A DNA stretch of 64,000 bases from Adineta vaga (taxonomy: Eukaryota > Rotifera), in contig CP075496.1 in assembly GCA_021613535.1 (NCBI GenBank), positions 13,826,001-13,890,000 on the forward strand, in the 5' to 3' direction. The translations under genes were made by a program, and so were the position numbers. The notes beneath the pieces are model-generated. The model saw only the letters and a list, made by a program, of their open reading frames with translations, was not told where the DNA came from and did not search any database. This document shows positions 1 to 14,700 of the stretch, in pieces. Each line of letters begins with the position of its first letter. Within the stretch, counting starts at the first letter, position 1.

Positions 1-2775
1 GATATTTATTCATCTGCACCAAATCAAGCTCAAAAATTAGATGAAAGTGGAAAATATCATATGATTACTCAAGGTACTCGACATATTCTTATTATTCCAA
101 ATGCAACAGCCGAAGATAATGGAGAATATATTTGTCGAATACAAAATGCGATGACACGTGCACAAGTTCAAGTTACAAATGAAGATTTACAATTTATTCG
201 ACGTTTACCACAATCAATTGATGTTATTGGTGGACGAGATATTTTGATTGAATGTGAAATGAATAAAATGGATACACAAGCAATATGGAAAAAAGATAAT
301 GAAATCATTCGAGTAAGTTATCAAAAGAAAATAAGAAAATATTTCGAATTTGTATGTTTGTTTGTAGTATCCTCAAAAATTTCTTCCAATTTCTGAAAAT
401 AAAAAACATCGATTAATTATTAAAGATGCTAGTCCTGAAGATTCGGGTCTCTATACTGTTATTGTCAATGATCTTGAATCGACAACTTATGTTAATGTTA
501 CACCTGAACCATTATTAATCTTAAAACCTTTACAAGATCAACGTGTTCGTACAGGTGATACAATAACATTTACATGTGTTTGTTCTAAAACACCAAAAAA
601 TGTTCAATGGTATTTAAATGGTTATCCATTACCAATCAATGAACGTTATCAAACGAACTTAATCGATCGAGAAATACAATTAACAATAATCAATGTTCAA
701 GAATCGGATATTGGTACAATAACATGTTGTTTAAATAATACAATCACAACTGCCAATTTAACATTAGATGATAAAGATTCGACATTGAAATTTTTGAAAT
801 TTTTAGAAAATGATGATACAGGAAATCTTCAAGTTGATTCACCATTTATGTTAGAATGTCGAACTAATCGACCAACTTATCAAATACGATGGTTTAAAGA
901 TAATCGAGAAATTAGTCAATATGATCAAATTATGAAGACAATCTCCGATGGATGTACACATGTTCTTCAAGTTTCACGTGCTCAATTAGATCATACTGGA
1001 CAATATCGTTGTGTTGTTGCTGATCGTCTTGAAACAACATGTCATATAACAATTCGTGAACCAGATTATCGTTTTGTTCAACCATTACCATCGAATATAC
1101 AATTTTCTCCTCAAACGGATACATCTTTAACACTTGATGCTACATTAAATCGTAAACCAACACGTGTTCAATGGTTTAAAAATGGTCTGGAAATCTATCC
1201 ATCAAGAAAATATGAATTAGCTAATGAACATCATGTTGTTGCTTTAATTATTCATGATCTATCATCGGATGATCAAGGTTTATATCGTTGTAGTATAAGT
1301 AATGGTCAAACAGCAGGCGAATGTCAAGTATCAATGAATTTAATGAGTGAAAATGATCGTCGATTGATTAAACCATTACAAGATCAAAATATTTATGTTC
1401 ATGATACATGTACCTTAAGTGTACAATTTCAAGGTGATGCACCTGATGTCAAATGGTATAAAAATGGACAAGAAATATCTGTGAATAAGAAATATCGTTT
1501 ACTTCATCATGGAAATGAACAAACATTGATTATTGATGATTGTCAATTAACCCATGATCAAGCTTATTATAGTTTACGTTTAGCAACCAATCCTAAACTT
1601 GATTTAACATCATGTTATATTCAAGTTAAAGATAAATTTGTTAATATTACTAAACATCTTGAACCACAACGATGTATTCTTGGACAAGAACGACAAGTTC
1701 AATTTGATTGTGAAACAACACCAACAGATAAAAAACCGATATGGTATTTTAATAATCAACAGATTGATAATACAGCAAAATATGAAATAATCTCAACGGA
1801 TAATACTCATCATTTATTATTCATTCATCAACCTGAACTTTCCGATCAAGGTCAATATACAATTGCATTTCCGGAAAGTGATCAATCATCAACAGCAAAT
1901 CTTCAAGTTTTACAAACACCTTCAACATTAGAATTTATTCAACCACTTGAAGAAGTTTTCTTATGTGAAGAAGGTGATAATTTTGTTCTTGTTACACGTA
2001 CAAATAAACCAACACATGTTAGTTGGATGAAAAATGGATATAAATTATCATTGAAACCACGATTAGATTCTTTACCTACCAATGAACATCGTTTATCAAT
2101 TGAAAAAGCACAAAAATTAGAACATGACGGTATCTATACATGTATAATCGATGCAAATAATGTTGCAACACAATGTCAAGTAAAAATTCTCGAACGTGAA
2201 TTACAATTAATTCAATCTTTACCGAAACAAATTCGTTTAAATGAACATGATACATTAACATTAATTTGTGAAACGAATCGTAAACCAAAGAAAGTTCAAT
2301 GGTTTAAAGATCAATCAAATAGTCCACTTGAAACGAACAATTCTTTAATGATTATCAATGCTGATGAAACTTGTACATTGATTATCAATCATACGAATAA
2401 ATTCGATTCGGGAACATATACATGTCGATTAGAAGATCGATTGATAACAGTTTCGGATGTGAAAATTCAAGAATCATCTGCACAATTTTTAGATGGACCA
2501 CAATCGTATCTTGTTTGGAAACGACGAGAAGATGGACCTGTCGCAACAATAAGTTGTACATTAAATAAACCGAATGTTCCAGTGAAATGGTTTCGTGATA
2601 ATCAAGAAATTCAACCTGGTTATAATGATAAATATGAAATCATATCCGAAGGATCAATTCAATGTTTATTAATTCATGATGTTCAAAAAGAAGATTCAAG
2701 TAAATATGTGATTTCAATAGGACCAGCCTATCGTGCATGTCATCTCGAAGTTGTCGATGATACGGGTATGTCGAC
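1..2775 (+). other. Canonical I-set Ig domain block (about 9 domains)
   Basis: Part of the giant muscle gene. Intron 313-367 (phase 0) separates the first partial Ig from a long exon running to 4129. The domains are about 90 residues each and keep the usual Ig core: first-sheet Cys (for example LECRTN), a Trp in WFKDN or WYKNG, a D-x-G-x-Y-x-C end motif (HTGQYRC, DQGLYRC), and an L-x-I turn. This distinguishes them from the degenerate Ig pairs that follow. Such tandem I-set arrays act as stiff protein-binding rods in sarcomeric giants. Domain count is by eye. Confidence 0.8.
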
Positions 2776-5700
2776 AGACGATGAAACTTCCGATCGACTT
2801 TTACAACCTTTATCATCACTTCAACGACAAGAAATTCTCGAAGGTGATTCCTTAACAATTGAAATCTCACCTGATCAAGGTGTACAAATTCAATCACCAA
2901 ATCAATTTCATTTATTTAAAAATAATCGTCCTGTAACAGATTTTTCACATATTAAATATGAACGTGATAATTCACTTCCGAATTCAAATCGTTGGGTTAT
3001 TCATTTAGTTGATGTTGATCTAACGGATTCTGGAGTTTATTCAATTGAAATTAATAATCAATCTCGACAAGATTTATTAGATTTATTTGTAAAGAAACGA
3101 CCAATTCAACGACAATTAATAACATTACCAAAAGATGAATTTTATTTACATGAAACAATTACATTAGAATGTAAATTTGAACGACCAATTAAAACAAAAA
3201 AATTACAACCTACTTGGTTTAAAAATGGTCGACCACTTCAATCATCAAATCGACATTTAATTAATATTGAAAGTCAAACAAAAGATGGACCAACAAAATA
3301 TTCGTTAACGATGAAAAATGTCGATTATACTGATGAAGGTATTTATGAATTACGTAGTGATTATTTAATCGTAGAAACGCCATTAATTCGTATAATTGAA
3401 CGACCTGTTCAACCGACTCCAGTTCGTACTGTTACGGAAGGTGATAGTCTTCAAGTTGATGTTAATATCGATCAAAATTCGTATGAACAAACATCTCCAG
3501 AAAATCTACTTGATCAAATCACAGTTTTAAAAGATAATCGTCCAATAATCAATAAACCCGAGATTCAAAAATGGTTCGATGGAAATCAATTCAAATTAGA
3601 ATTACGAAATCTTATTTTAAATGATCGTGGTTTATATGAAATTGATATTCAAGGACAACGAACACCAATTTGTTTACTTGATGTTAAAGAACGGCAAGCC
3701 GAAGTTTTTCTTCTTGAATTAGATCGAGATACATTTGAAGAAGGTGAAACAATTCGTTTAGCTTGCACATTTCCTCAACGTCCAGGACCAACATCAAATT
3801 GGTTTAAAGACAATCAATTACTTCGTTCAAATGAAAATGTTCAATTAATCGATGAAAATAATACATTAACAATTATTATTCGAAATGCTAAACGTTCGGA
3901 TTCAGGTGTTTATGAAGTTCGTATTGGTTCAATTATTGCTCGAGCACCAATGATTAATGTTATACCTAAACAACAACAACAACAACAACAAGTTGATATT
4001 CCCATTCAAAATGTTCGAGAAGGTGATACAGTAACATTATCTGTCGAAGGTTTACAATCAAATATTCGACCACAAGATATTCATCTTTTGAAAAATGGAC
4101 GACCGATTATGCCAACAGAGAAACCAAAAGTAAAGTTTCTCTTCTTTTTTTTCACAAATAATAAAATATTTTCTTTGTATTTTTTCTTAGGTATCGATTA
4201 AACGTGAAGATGATAAACTTCGTATTATCTTACAAACATTAGGTTTAGATGATTCAGCTTTATATAGTGTACAAATTCAAAATGATATACATCCATTAGC
4301 ACAAATTGAAGTTGAACAACGTCAACCGGAAATTCAAGAAATGCAATTAGAACAAGATACTTTCTTTATTGGAGATACAGTTACACTCGATTTAGAATTT
4401 ACAAATGAACCAATTGAACAACCACATTGGACAAAAGATAATAAGATTCTAAGAAATAATGAAAGAATATCAATTGAAAATGTTGGCAATCGTGTTACTT
4501 TAGTTGTCAAAGATTTACGTTTAGAAGATGCTGGTATGTTAAGAAAGAGTTTCTAATCATCGAATATATTTCCTTAATTGAACTTGTATTCTTTGTAATT
4601 CTAAGATTAAACTCGTTCTTTTTTGTTTCTTAGGTATCTATGAAGTTCAAAGTGGTCCATTAATCGTTCGTACACCTTTTATCAATGTTGTTGAACGTCC
4701 ACAAGAAATAACTGAAGTTGTTGATGAAACTATAACATATACAATCACACCAAATCTACCGGCTCAACCTGTTGATACTAAAGTTTGTACAATAAAAGAA
4801 GGTGATAATGTTACATTAAAAATTGCTTCTCAAACACCAATCAAAACTTCTGATGTTCAACTATTCAAAAATGGTCAACCCATTCCCATGGATAATGAAA
4901 CTCGTAAACATCTTCAAATTGAACAACAAGGAACTAAAGATGTTCGTTTAAATATAACTGATGCACGTTTAATTGATACAGGTGAATATAGTGCATTGAT
5001 TAATGGTAATTTTCAACCAATAATAACATTAAATGTTCAACCACGTGAAATGCATATACAAATGATAGATTTACCTCAAGATACATTTAATGAAAGTGAA
5101 ACATTAAAAATTGATTGTCAATTTCCTCAAGGAAATCTCAATAAAGATTATAAATGGTATAAAGATAATCAATTATTAACACCAAATAATCGAATTGAAA
5201 TTAAAAAAGATTCATTAAATGATTCATTAATCATTCATAATTTAAACTTAAACGATGCTGGTGTTTATGAATTAAAAAATTCGAATACAATCTTACGTAC
5301 ACCACCAATTAAAATACTTCCATTAGAACAAAAACCTAACCTTCAAGATTTACGTCCTCAAATTGGTTCGAAACTTGTTCATGAAGGTGATACAGTTACA
5401 TTTGAATTAACACCAAATTATGATGTATCTTTGAATAAAATCGAATTATTTCATGAAAATAATCCAATTACACATGAACCATTTGTTCATTTGAAAAAAG
5501 ATTATAAATCAAATGGAATAACTGTTCAACTTGAAGATATTAAATTAACTGATCAAGGTTTATATACAGCTGTTGTTCAAGGACAATCAGTACCATTAGC
5601 TGATTTAATTGTTGAACCACGACCAATTGTTATACAAAATATGGATTTACCAAAAGATGTTTTCTATACAGATGAACGTCTAGAATTGGAATGTGAATTT

Positions 5701-8700
5701 CCTCAAACACCGAAAGGTGAACAACCACAATGGTATAAAAACAATCAATTATTACGTTCAACATCGAATATTCGTATATTAACGGAAAATAATGGACGAA
5801 AACATTCATTAATTATTGAACATTTGAAACCAGAAGATATTGGACAATATGAATTACGTGTTAAAGGTTTAATTGTTCGAACACCATTGATACAAGTGAT
5901 TGAAAGAGAACAACCAACACCTTATTATGTTACAGAAGTCGAAGATGAACAAGATAAAACTCGACAACGACGAACAAGTCAAGTAATCATTGAAGATATT
6001 ACTGATCAACAAAATATTTCATGTAAATTTTCAATAGTCAATAAAAAAGAAAAATCTTTTCTCTATACTTTATTTGTTGTTTTAGATCGACCAAATTCTT
6101 ATGAAGATACTCAATATGTTCGTGAAGGTGATTCAATTCGATTAAAAGTTGTTAGTACACTTGATGTTAAACCTAATCAAGTTCATTTAATTCATAATGG
6201 TTTTCCTGTTGATATGCGTAAACGTCCATCAGTTAAAGTCGATCGTGTTTCACCAGGTACTTACGGTATTTCATTACTCAATGTTCATGTTGATGATTCT
6301 GGCCGATACGAATATCATATCGAAGGTTCCCCAACACCAAAACATTTAGTTACAATGTATGTTGAACCACGGCAAGTAAAAGAAAAAGTTCTTCATCTTC
6401 CTCAAACAACATTCAATATTGGTGAATCAATTCTATTTAAAATTGATTATGATGAACATGATAATATCAATGAAACACCGAAATGGTATCGAAATGAAAT
6501 GTTAATACCTATTGGTTCAAATCAACGACATAAACAAACAACTGATCAATCAAATCGTACACATACATTTGAAATTAATAATTTACAACCTGAAGATAGT
6601 GGATCCTATGAAATGCGTACATCACATTTAACAGTCAAAACACCGGAAATTAAAGTTATACCAAAACCAATGATAGAAGAAGTCGTTCAAGAACCTGTTA
6701 GTCGACAATCATCAATTACAATTGATATGAATAAACATAAAGAACAACCGGTCGAAGAATTTCTTCCCGTTGAAGAAAATATTCCTGTTCATGAAGTAAC
6801 CGAAGGTGATATGATGCATTTAACTGTCGAAAAACCTGCCAATGTTCCATTATCAAATATTAAAATCTTAAAAAATCATCAACCAATGATTCCATCAAAA
6901 AATCTTATCATTCAAGCAACATCACCAACATCGATCGATATTAAATTCTCACCAGTTGAATTAATTGATCAAGGTTATTATTCAATAAGCATTCGTGATC
7001 AAATTCAACCGATAATGCAATTAAATGTTCATGAAAAACCAGTTCAACGCCAAATCATGAATTTACCACAAGATACTTTTATGGAAAGTGAAACATTAAC
7101 AATCGAATGTAAATTTGATGTTAAACCAGATACACCATTTATTTGGACTAAAGATGGATCATATCTAATGAATGATTCACGAATTAATATCAAACAAAAA
7201 AATGAAGCATTTACTTTAATTATTAAAAATCTACAACCATCAGATCAAGGTGTTTATTCATTGGAAAGTAAATATTTAATTTTGGATACACCATTTATTA
7301 CTGTTTTACCAAAACCTGAACAACCAACAATTGAAATCGAAAATGAAGAAGTAACAATAACTATACAGGTAATGTTAAGGAAATGTGTGCATTATTTTTT
7401 TCATAGAGATTTTTCAATGTTTAATTTGTTTTAGCCAAATGTATCAGTTGTGAATACAAACGAACAAATTGAAGAAATTGTTATCACACAGCAACCAGCT
7501 GAACAAATTCAAGCACCAACAGCAAAAATTGAAACTGATGAAACAGTAACAACAACAACAACTGTGGAAGAACAACAGCAACCAACATTTCAAGCAAGTT
7601 CATCAGCAATTCAACCTGAAGTAAATTATTCAAGCATAAATTCATTGATTTTTTATAAAATTTTGCTAGGAAACAATTACAACAACGACAACAATTGTTG
7701 AAAAAACTCAACCACAACCAACAGTTTCAGTTCAAACTGAAGAAGAACAAACTGTTACAACATCGACCGAAGTAGAAGAACAACCAGCGTTACAAGTAAC
7801 AGCTGATGCATCATCAACTCAACCCAAAACAGAGGAAAAAGTAAGTGAGATTTATTTATTTTGCTGCGAGTTTTCGTCTTGTGTGTCGTACATACGAAAT
7901 CTATCGTTATCTAATATGCGCGAATCGAACAGACAATGGACACACGAAATAAATATTTATTTTAGTCAATTACAACAATCGAATCGAGCGAAATAAAAGA
8001 AGAAAGGTCAACTATTGAACAAGTATGTTTCTCTGCTAGAAAAATACCTATATGACCTTGCTTTTATAAAGAGATATACGCATGTCTCATATATCTAACG
8101 ATAAATGCGCATTTAAATTCCGAAGGAAATCTTTGAATCGATATTATCACTCAACATATAACGTATTTTTAGCCGTCTAAAACTATCGTAATTGAAACTA
8201 CTGTTGAGGAACAGCTACGTCAGGCTACGAAACCTCAAGATGTAAATGTTACAACAAAAACGGAAAGATCTGATGAACAGGTAAAGTTTCAAACCGCGAA
8301 AAACGTACAGATATCGAATTTACAAAACTATTTACAGACCACCGTCACAACGAATGTAACAAGTTCACAGGAATTTACAGAACAAAATCGAGCACCAGTC
8401 AACAAAACCTTTACTACACAAAATATTGTAGTAGAAAAACCTCAAGGACCAACAGCAGCGATTGAAGAAGTAATCACAGTACAGGAAACTATAGAAAAGA
8501 AACCTACACAAGATATTAAAGCTATTATTGAAGAAAAGAGTGTCGTTGAACAACAAACACCAGTGATGAGTGAAATCACTGAATGGAAACAAGAAATTCC
8601 CAAAGTTTCAGCTACAATTGACGAACAACTTGTTACTGTTGAACAACCTACAGTAAACTATGCTGTCAAAGAGGAAATTGTACCAACACCTGAAATAACT

Positions 8701-11700
8701 ACTACCACTAAATCGACTGAAACACTACCTATTGTCGAAGAAGTTACGACTGAAACGATCGTAATCGAACAGCCGAGAAAACCGACCACAACAATAGAAG
8801 AAGTAACAACCACCGAGGATGTTATTCAAAACGATATAAAACGATCAGTTGAAGAAATTACAGAACAAAAACCTACTCAAGAGATAATAACGACTGTTGT
8901 CGAACAACAAATACCAAACATAAAAGAACGTTCTGAAAAAGTAACTGAAACAGAAAAAGAAGTTCCCGAAGTATCCGCTACCGCTGAGCAACCAACAGTA
9001 GAGTATCATGTCAAAGAGGAAGTCGTACCGACACCTGAAACACCAGCAGCCGTGCAGGAAACTGTAGTCACTACTACTACCACCACCACCACTACTCAAG
9101 AGGCAGTCAAACCCTCTGAAACAACATCTATAATCGAAGATATAACTACTACGACAGAAGTTGTGACCAAGACACTGGAACAACCAACTAGAAATATCCA
9201 GGAGATCAAAACTACCCAAGAGATTGTTGAAGAAAAGAAAACTCCTAGCGTAAAACAACCCACGCAAACTATTACAACTATCGAAGAAACCACGACGATA
9301 GAAGAAGATACAAAACAGAAACCAACTGCTACCATAGAGGAGAGCACTACTACGGAAGAAATCATTGAAGCACAACCTAAAGCTCCTCGAGAAACGCCCT
9401 CGACCGTTGAATCGACTATAGAAACTAAACCTACCAAAGATATATCCCGTACAGTTGAAGAAGAAACTGTTACTGTAGAACAAATACCAGTTACAAAAGA
9501 GTTGACTGAGCAAGTAATAGTACCAAAAGAGAAACCTGCAGATATAACAGTGACAACAAAGGAAGAAACTGAAACTACAGAAGAACAGTTCACTGAACAA
9601 CCTGATACGAAAGAAATCGAAACTAAACCCGAAGTAACTACAAGTACGACAACTATTGAAGAAGTCGTTCAAGAAAAACCAAAACAACCAACTGCAACGA
9701 TCGAAGATATGCCAGCCAATGAAGAAATCATTGAAGCGAAACCAAAAGAGAAGCCTACAGAAATAACAGTGACAACAAAGGAAGAAATTGAAACTGTAGA
9801 AGAACAGTTCACTGAACAACCTGTAGTAGAACAATTTGTTACGAAACATATCGAAACTACACCCGAAGTAACCACAACCACAACAACTATTGAAGAAGTT
9901 GTTCAAGAAAAACCAATACAACCAACTGCAACGATCGAAGATACGACTACCAGTGAAGAAATCATTGAAGAACAACCTGAGGTTCCTCGACCAACGACGT
10001 CAACTGTTGAAGAAATTACAAGTGTTGAATCGACTATCGAAACTAAACCGACCAAAGACATATCTAATACAGTCGAAGAGCAGATCATCACTGAAGAAGT
10101 AACAAAAGCAAAAGAGAAATTTCAAAAACTTCCAGTGACCACAACGGAAGAAACTGAAACTGTAGAAGAACAGTTCACTGAACAGCCGAGCGTTGAAAAT
10201 GTTGTCGCGAAAAAGATCGAAACTACACCCGAAATAACTACAACTACGACAACTATTGAAGAAATTGTTCAAGAAAAACCAATACAACCAACTGCTACCA
10301 TAGAGGAAGTCACTACTACGGAAGAGATTATCCAAGAACAACCTAAAGCTCCTCGAGAAACGACCTCGACTGTTGAAGAAGTAACGACTGTTGAATCGAC
10401 TATAGAAACTAAACCTACCAAAGACATATCTCGTACAGTTGAAGAAGAAACTGTTACTGTAGAACAAATACCAGTCACGAAAAAGTTGCCTGAGCAGGTT
10501 ACGAAACCAGAAGAGAAGCATGAGGAAAGAACGGTGACAACAGAAGAAGAAACTGAAACCGTAGAAGAACAATTCACTGAACAACCTGTTATGAAACAAA
10601 TCGAAACTCAACCCGATATAACTATAAGTCCAATAACTATTCAAGAAGTTGTTCAAGAAAAATCAATACAACCAACGGCTACCGTAGAGGAGGTCACTAC
10701 TACTGAAGAAGTTATCGAAGAAACAATTGAATGATCAACTGATTGATGTAAAGAACAAATATTAACGGAAAGAAAATGCAAAGTAAATACCTGATATAAG
10801 TACAACTACCACAACAACCGAAGAAGTTTTTCAAGAAAAACCAAAACAATCAATTATTGCCGTAGAGGAGATAACTACTACGAAAGAAATTATCGAAGAT
10901 CAATCTGAGGTTCCTCGTCAAACGACCGTAACTGTTGAAGAAAGTATAGAAACTAAACCTACCAAAAACATATCTACTACAGTTGAAGAAGAAACTGTTA
11001 CTGTAGAACAAATACCAGTTACAAAAGAGTTGACTGAACAAGTAATAATACCAAAAGAGAAACCTGCAGATATAACAGTGACAACAAAGGAAGAAATTGA
11101 AACTACAGAAGAACAGTTCACTGAACGACCTGTTACGAAAGAAATCGAAACTGTACCCGAAGTAACAACAACTACGACAACAACTATTGAAGAAGTTGTT
11201 CAAGAAAAACCAAATCAACCAACTGCAACGATCGAAGATACGACGACCAGTGAAGAAATCATTGAAGAACAACCTGAGGTTCCTCGACAAACGACATCAA
11301 CTGTTGAAGAAATTACAACTGTTGAATCGACAATCGAAACTAAACCTACCAAAGACATATCTACTACAGTTGAAGAAGAAACTGTTACTGTAGAACAAAT
11401 ACCAGTTACAAAAGAGTTGACTGAGCAAGTAACGAAACCAAAAGAGAAGCCTACAGAAATAACAGTGACAACGAAGGAAGAAACTAAAACTGTAGAAGAA
11501 CAGTTCACTGAACAACCTGTCATAGACCAAGTTGTCACAAGAAATATCGAAAGTACACCCGAAGCAACTACGACAACTATTGGAGAAGTTGTTGAAGAAA
11601 AACCCAAACAACCAAGTGGAATTATTGAAGAGATCACGACAACAGAGGAGTCCGAAACGTCCACAACAAAACAGCCAACTACTACCATAGAGGAGATTAC

Positions 11701-14700
11701 TACTACGGAAGAAATTATCGAAGAACAACCGAAAGTTGCTCGTGAAACTACTTCAACTGTTGAAGAAATGGCAACCATTGAATCGATTGTAGAAACTACA
11801 CCCACCAAAGACATATCCAGTACAGTTGAAGAAGAAACTCTTACTGAAGAAGAAATACCAGTAGCAAAAGAGTTGTCTGAGCAATTAACGAAACCAAAAG
11901 AGAAGCCTGCAGATGTAACAGTGACAACAAAGAAAGAAATTGAAACTGTAGAAGAACAGTTCACTGAACAACCGGTTGCGAAAAAAATTGAAACTCAACC
12001 TGAAGTAACTACAAGTACGACAGCTATTGTAGAAGTTGCTCAAGAAAAACCAAAACAACCAACTGCAACGATGGAAGACATAATGACCAATGAAGAGATT
12101 ATCACAGAACAACCTAAAATTACTCGCGAAACAAGTTCAACTGTTGAAGAAGTAACACGTATTGAATCGACTGTAGAAACTAAACCCACCAAAGAAATAT
12201 CCAGTGGGGTTGAAGAAGATATTGTCACTGAAGAAGTGACGAAACTAGGAGATAAACCTGAAATGGTACCAGCAATGGCGAAGGAACAAAGTGAAATAGT
12301 AGAAGAACAATTGAATGATCAACTGATTGTAGAACAAGTTGTTACGAAAGAAATGCAAAGTAAACCTGATATAAGTACAACTACCACGACAACGAAAGAA
12401 GTTTTTCAAGAAAAACCAAAACAATCAATTGTTGCCGTAAAGGAGATAGCTAGCACGGAAGAAATTATCGAAGATCAATCTGAGGTTCCTCGTGAAACGA
12501 CCCTAACTGTTGAAGAAACTATGGAAACTAAACGCGCCAAAGAAATATCCCGTACAGTTGAAGAAGATACTCTTACTGAAGAAGAAGTACCAGTTACAAA
12601 AGAGTTGCCTGATCAGATAACGAAGCCGGAAGAGAAGCCTGCAGAAATAACAATGACAACGCTGAAAGATACTGAAACTGTAGAAGAACAGTTCACTGAA
12701 CAACCTGTAGTAGAAGAATTTGTTACGAAATATATCGAAACTACACCCGAAGTAACCACAACTACAACAATTATTGAAGAAATTGTTCAAGAAAAACCCA
12801 AACTAAAAAGTGAAATTATTGAAGAGAGCACGACAACAGAGGAGTACGAAACTTCCACAACAAAACAGCCAACTACTACCATAGAGGAGATTACTACTAA
12901 GGAAGAAATTATCGAAGAACAACCGAAAGTTGCTCGTGAAACTACTTCAACTGTTGAAAAAGTTACTGAGACTAAACCTATTCAAGAAGTAACTACTACG
13001 ATTGTAGGAGAGAGTATTGTTGAGGAACTGACACCATTAACAATGAATGAACAAATTGAAACTGCGACACAACCAATCGTTGAGTCCACTAAAATTACTC
13101 CTGTAGTGGAAGAAACGGTCACTACTACTTTGACAGATCTTGCTCAAGAACAGCCCGAAACTCTCGCAGAAGTGACTAGTATGGTGGTATCTGTTGAAGA
13201 ACAGAAGGTACCAGTGAAGGATCAACCTAAACTTGAAACAGATACTAGTTCTTCTACTGAAGAAATAATATCCACAGAATCGAAAACCGTTGAAGAGAAG
13301 ATTGTCTCTGAAGTACCTGTATCGACATTGGAAGAAGAAGAAGTTGAAACTATCGATGAACAATCAAAACCTGCTGAAAAATCGACGGTAAAGAAAACGA
13401 TCACCGAGGAAGAAATAGTCAAAAATGAAACAATACCAATTGTCGAAGAGATTACAACTATTCAAGACGTTGTAGAAGATAAACAAAAACCATCAACAGT
13501 CATCATTGAAGAGATAACTACAACAGAAGACATCAGTAGAAAAGATATAGGTCCTGGCGAAGAGCAATCAAAACATTCTTTTACAACAACAACAAGAACA
13601 ACAACTACGAATATTGAAGAGGTTGTAAAACATGACGTTACACAAATACCCACTTCGATTGAAGAAGAAACTGAAATTGTTGAACAGACAATAATAGAAG
13701 AAAAACCGACAGAAAATAAACCGATCTCAAGAGTCGAAGAAACGACTGAAACAGTTACAGAAGAGATAATCGAAGATCAACCTACAGAAACTACAACAGT
13801 CGAAACGATAGTGGTTGAAGAACAGTTTGTTCCTAAAGAAGAAGAAAAATCAATCGTTCAAAAAGAAATCATTAGTATCGAACAAGACCAAGTAAGCGCG
13901 ATACATGCTGCTGCTAATAGAAAGCATTGCAGCACCAAAAACGCTTTCAGATCGATCTAGCGATATAGCTTTCTAGGCGCGATTACGCTTATAGCCCTAT
14001 ACCTACTACGCTCGCTTTAACGAGCTTCATAGTTATTTTTCTCTTTTGCATGATATGTCGAATATCATCGATATAAATTTAAACGTATTATTTTAGCAAC
14101 CGAAACCATCCGAAGTACCTGTACATCGAGTCGACGAAAATAGTAATGTAATACTTACAGTTGACACACCGGTCGGTAAAAATATTGTAATTCTAAAAGA
14201 CGGTATTCATGTAACTGAATCCGATCATATTCATATCAAACCACTTTCGTCAACGACAACACAAATCGAAATTATCAAAGCTAAACCGCAAGATGAAGGA
14301 GAATATACGATTGTTGTTGATGAACAAGAACAACCATTAATAAATCTCGAAGTTACGCCAAAACCAGTTGTTCGACAAGAAATGCAACTACCGAAAACCA
14401 AATTCAATGAAAAAGAAACACTAACCATCGTCTGCCAATTTGATGCTGCACCCGAAGAAGCATTCATCTTCCTTCATAATGATCAACCCATTGTTCCTGA
14501 TTCACGTGTCACAACTACTATAGAAGATAACAAATACACTATAGTAGTCAAAGATCTTCGCCCAGAAGAGGACGAAGGTGTCTACACATTGAAATCAGAT
14601 CATTTGATTCTTGACACACCTGCAATAAGTGTCGTACCTGAAGAAAAGAAGCCCGAAGAAACAGAAATAACAACAGTTCAACAAGAGAAAGAAATTATTA

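Noticed and set aside
10747-10800. A 54-nt GT...AG interval (GTAAAG to ATATAAG) as an intron at the first frame break
   Set aside because: Removing it does not help because the TGA at 10732 lies before the donor. The sequence aligns with coding repeat sequence at about 12330-12380.
8845-13653. Long minus-strand open frames (up to 376 codons) across the T/E-rich region
   Set aside because: They are antisense shadows of a repetitive GAA/ACA/GTT-rich coding strand, which leaves few antisense stops. Their products are Phe/Ser/Val or Ser/Val-only strings with no domain, and they recur in step with the sense repeats.
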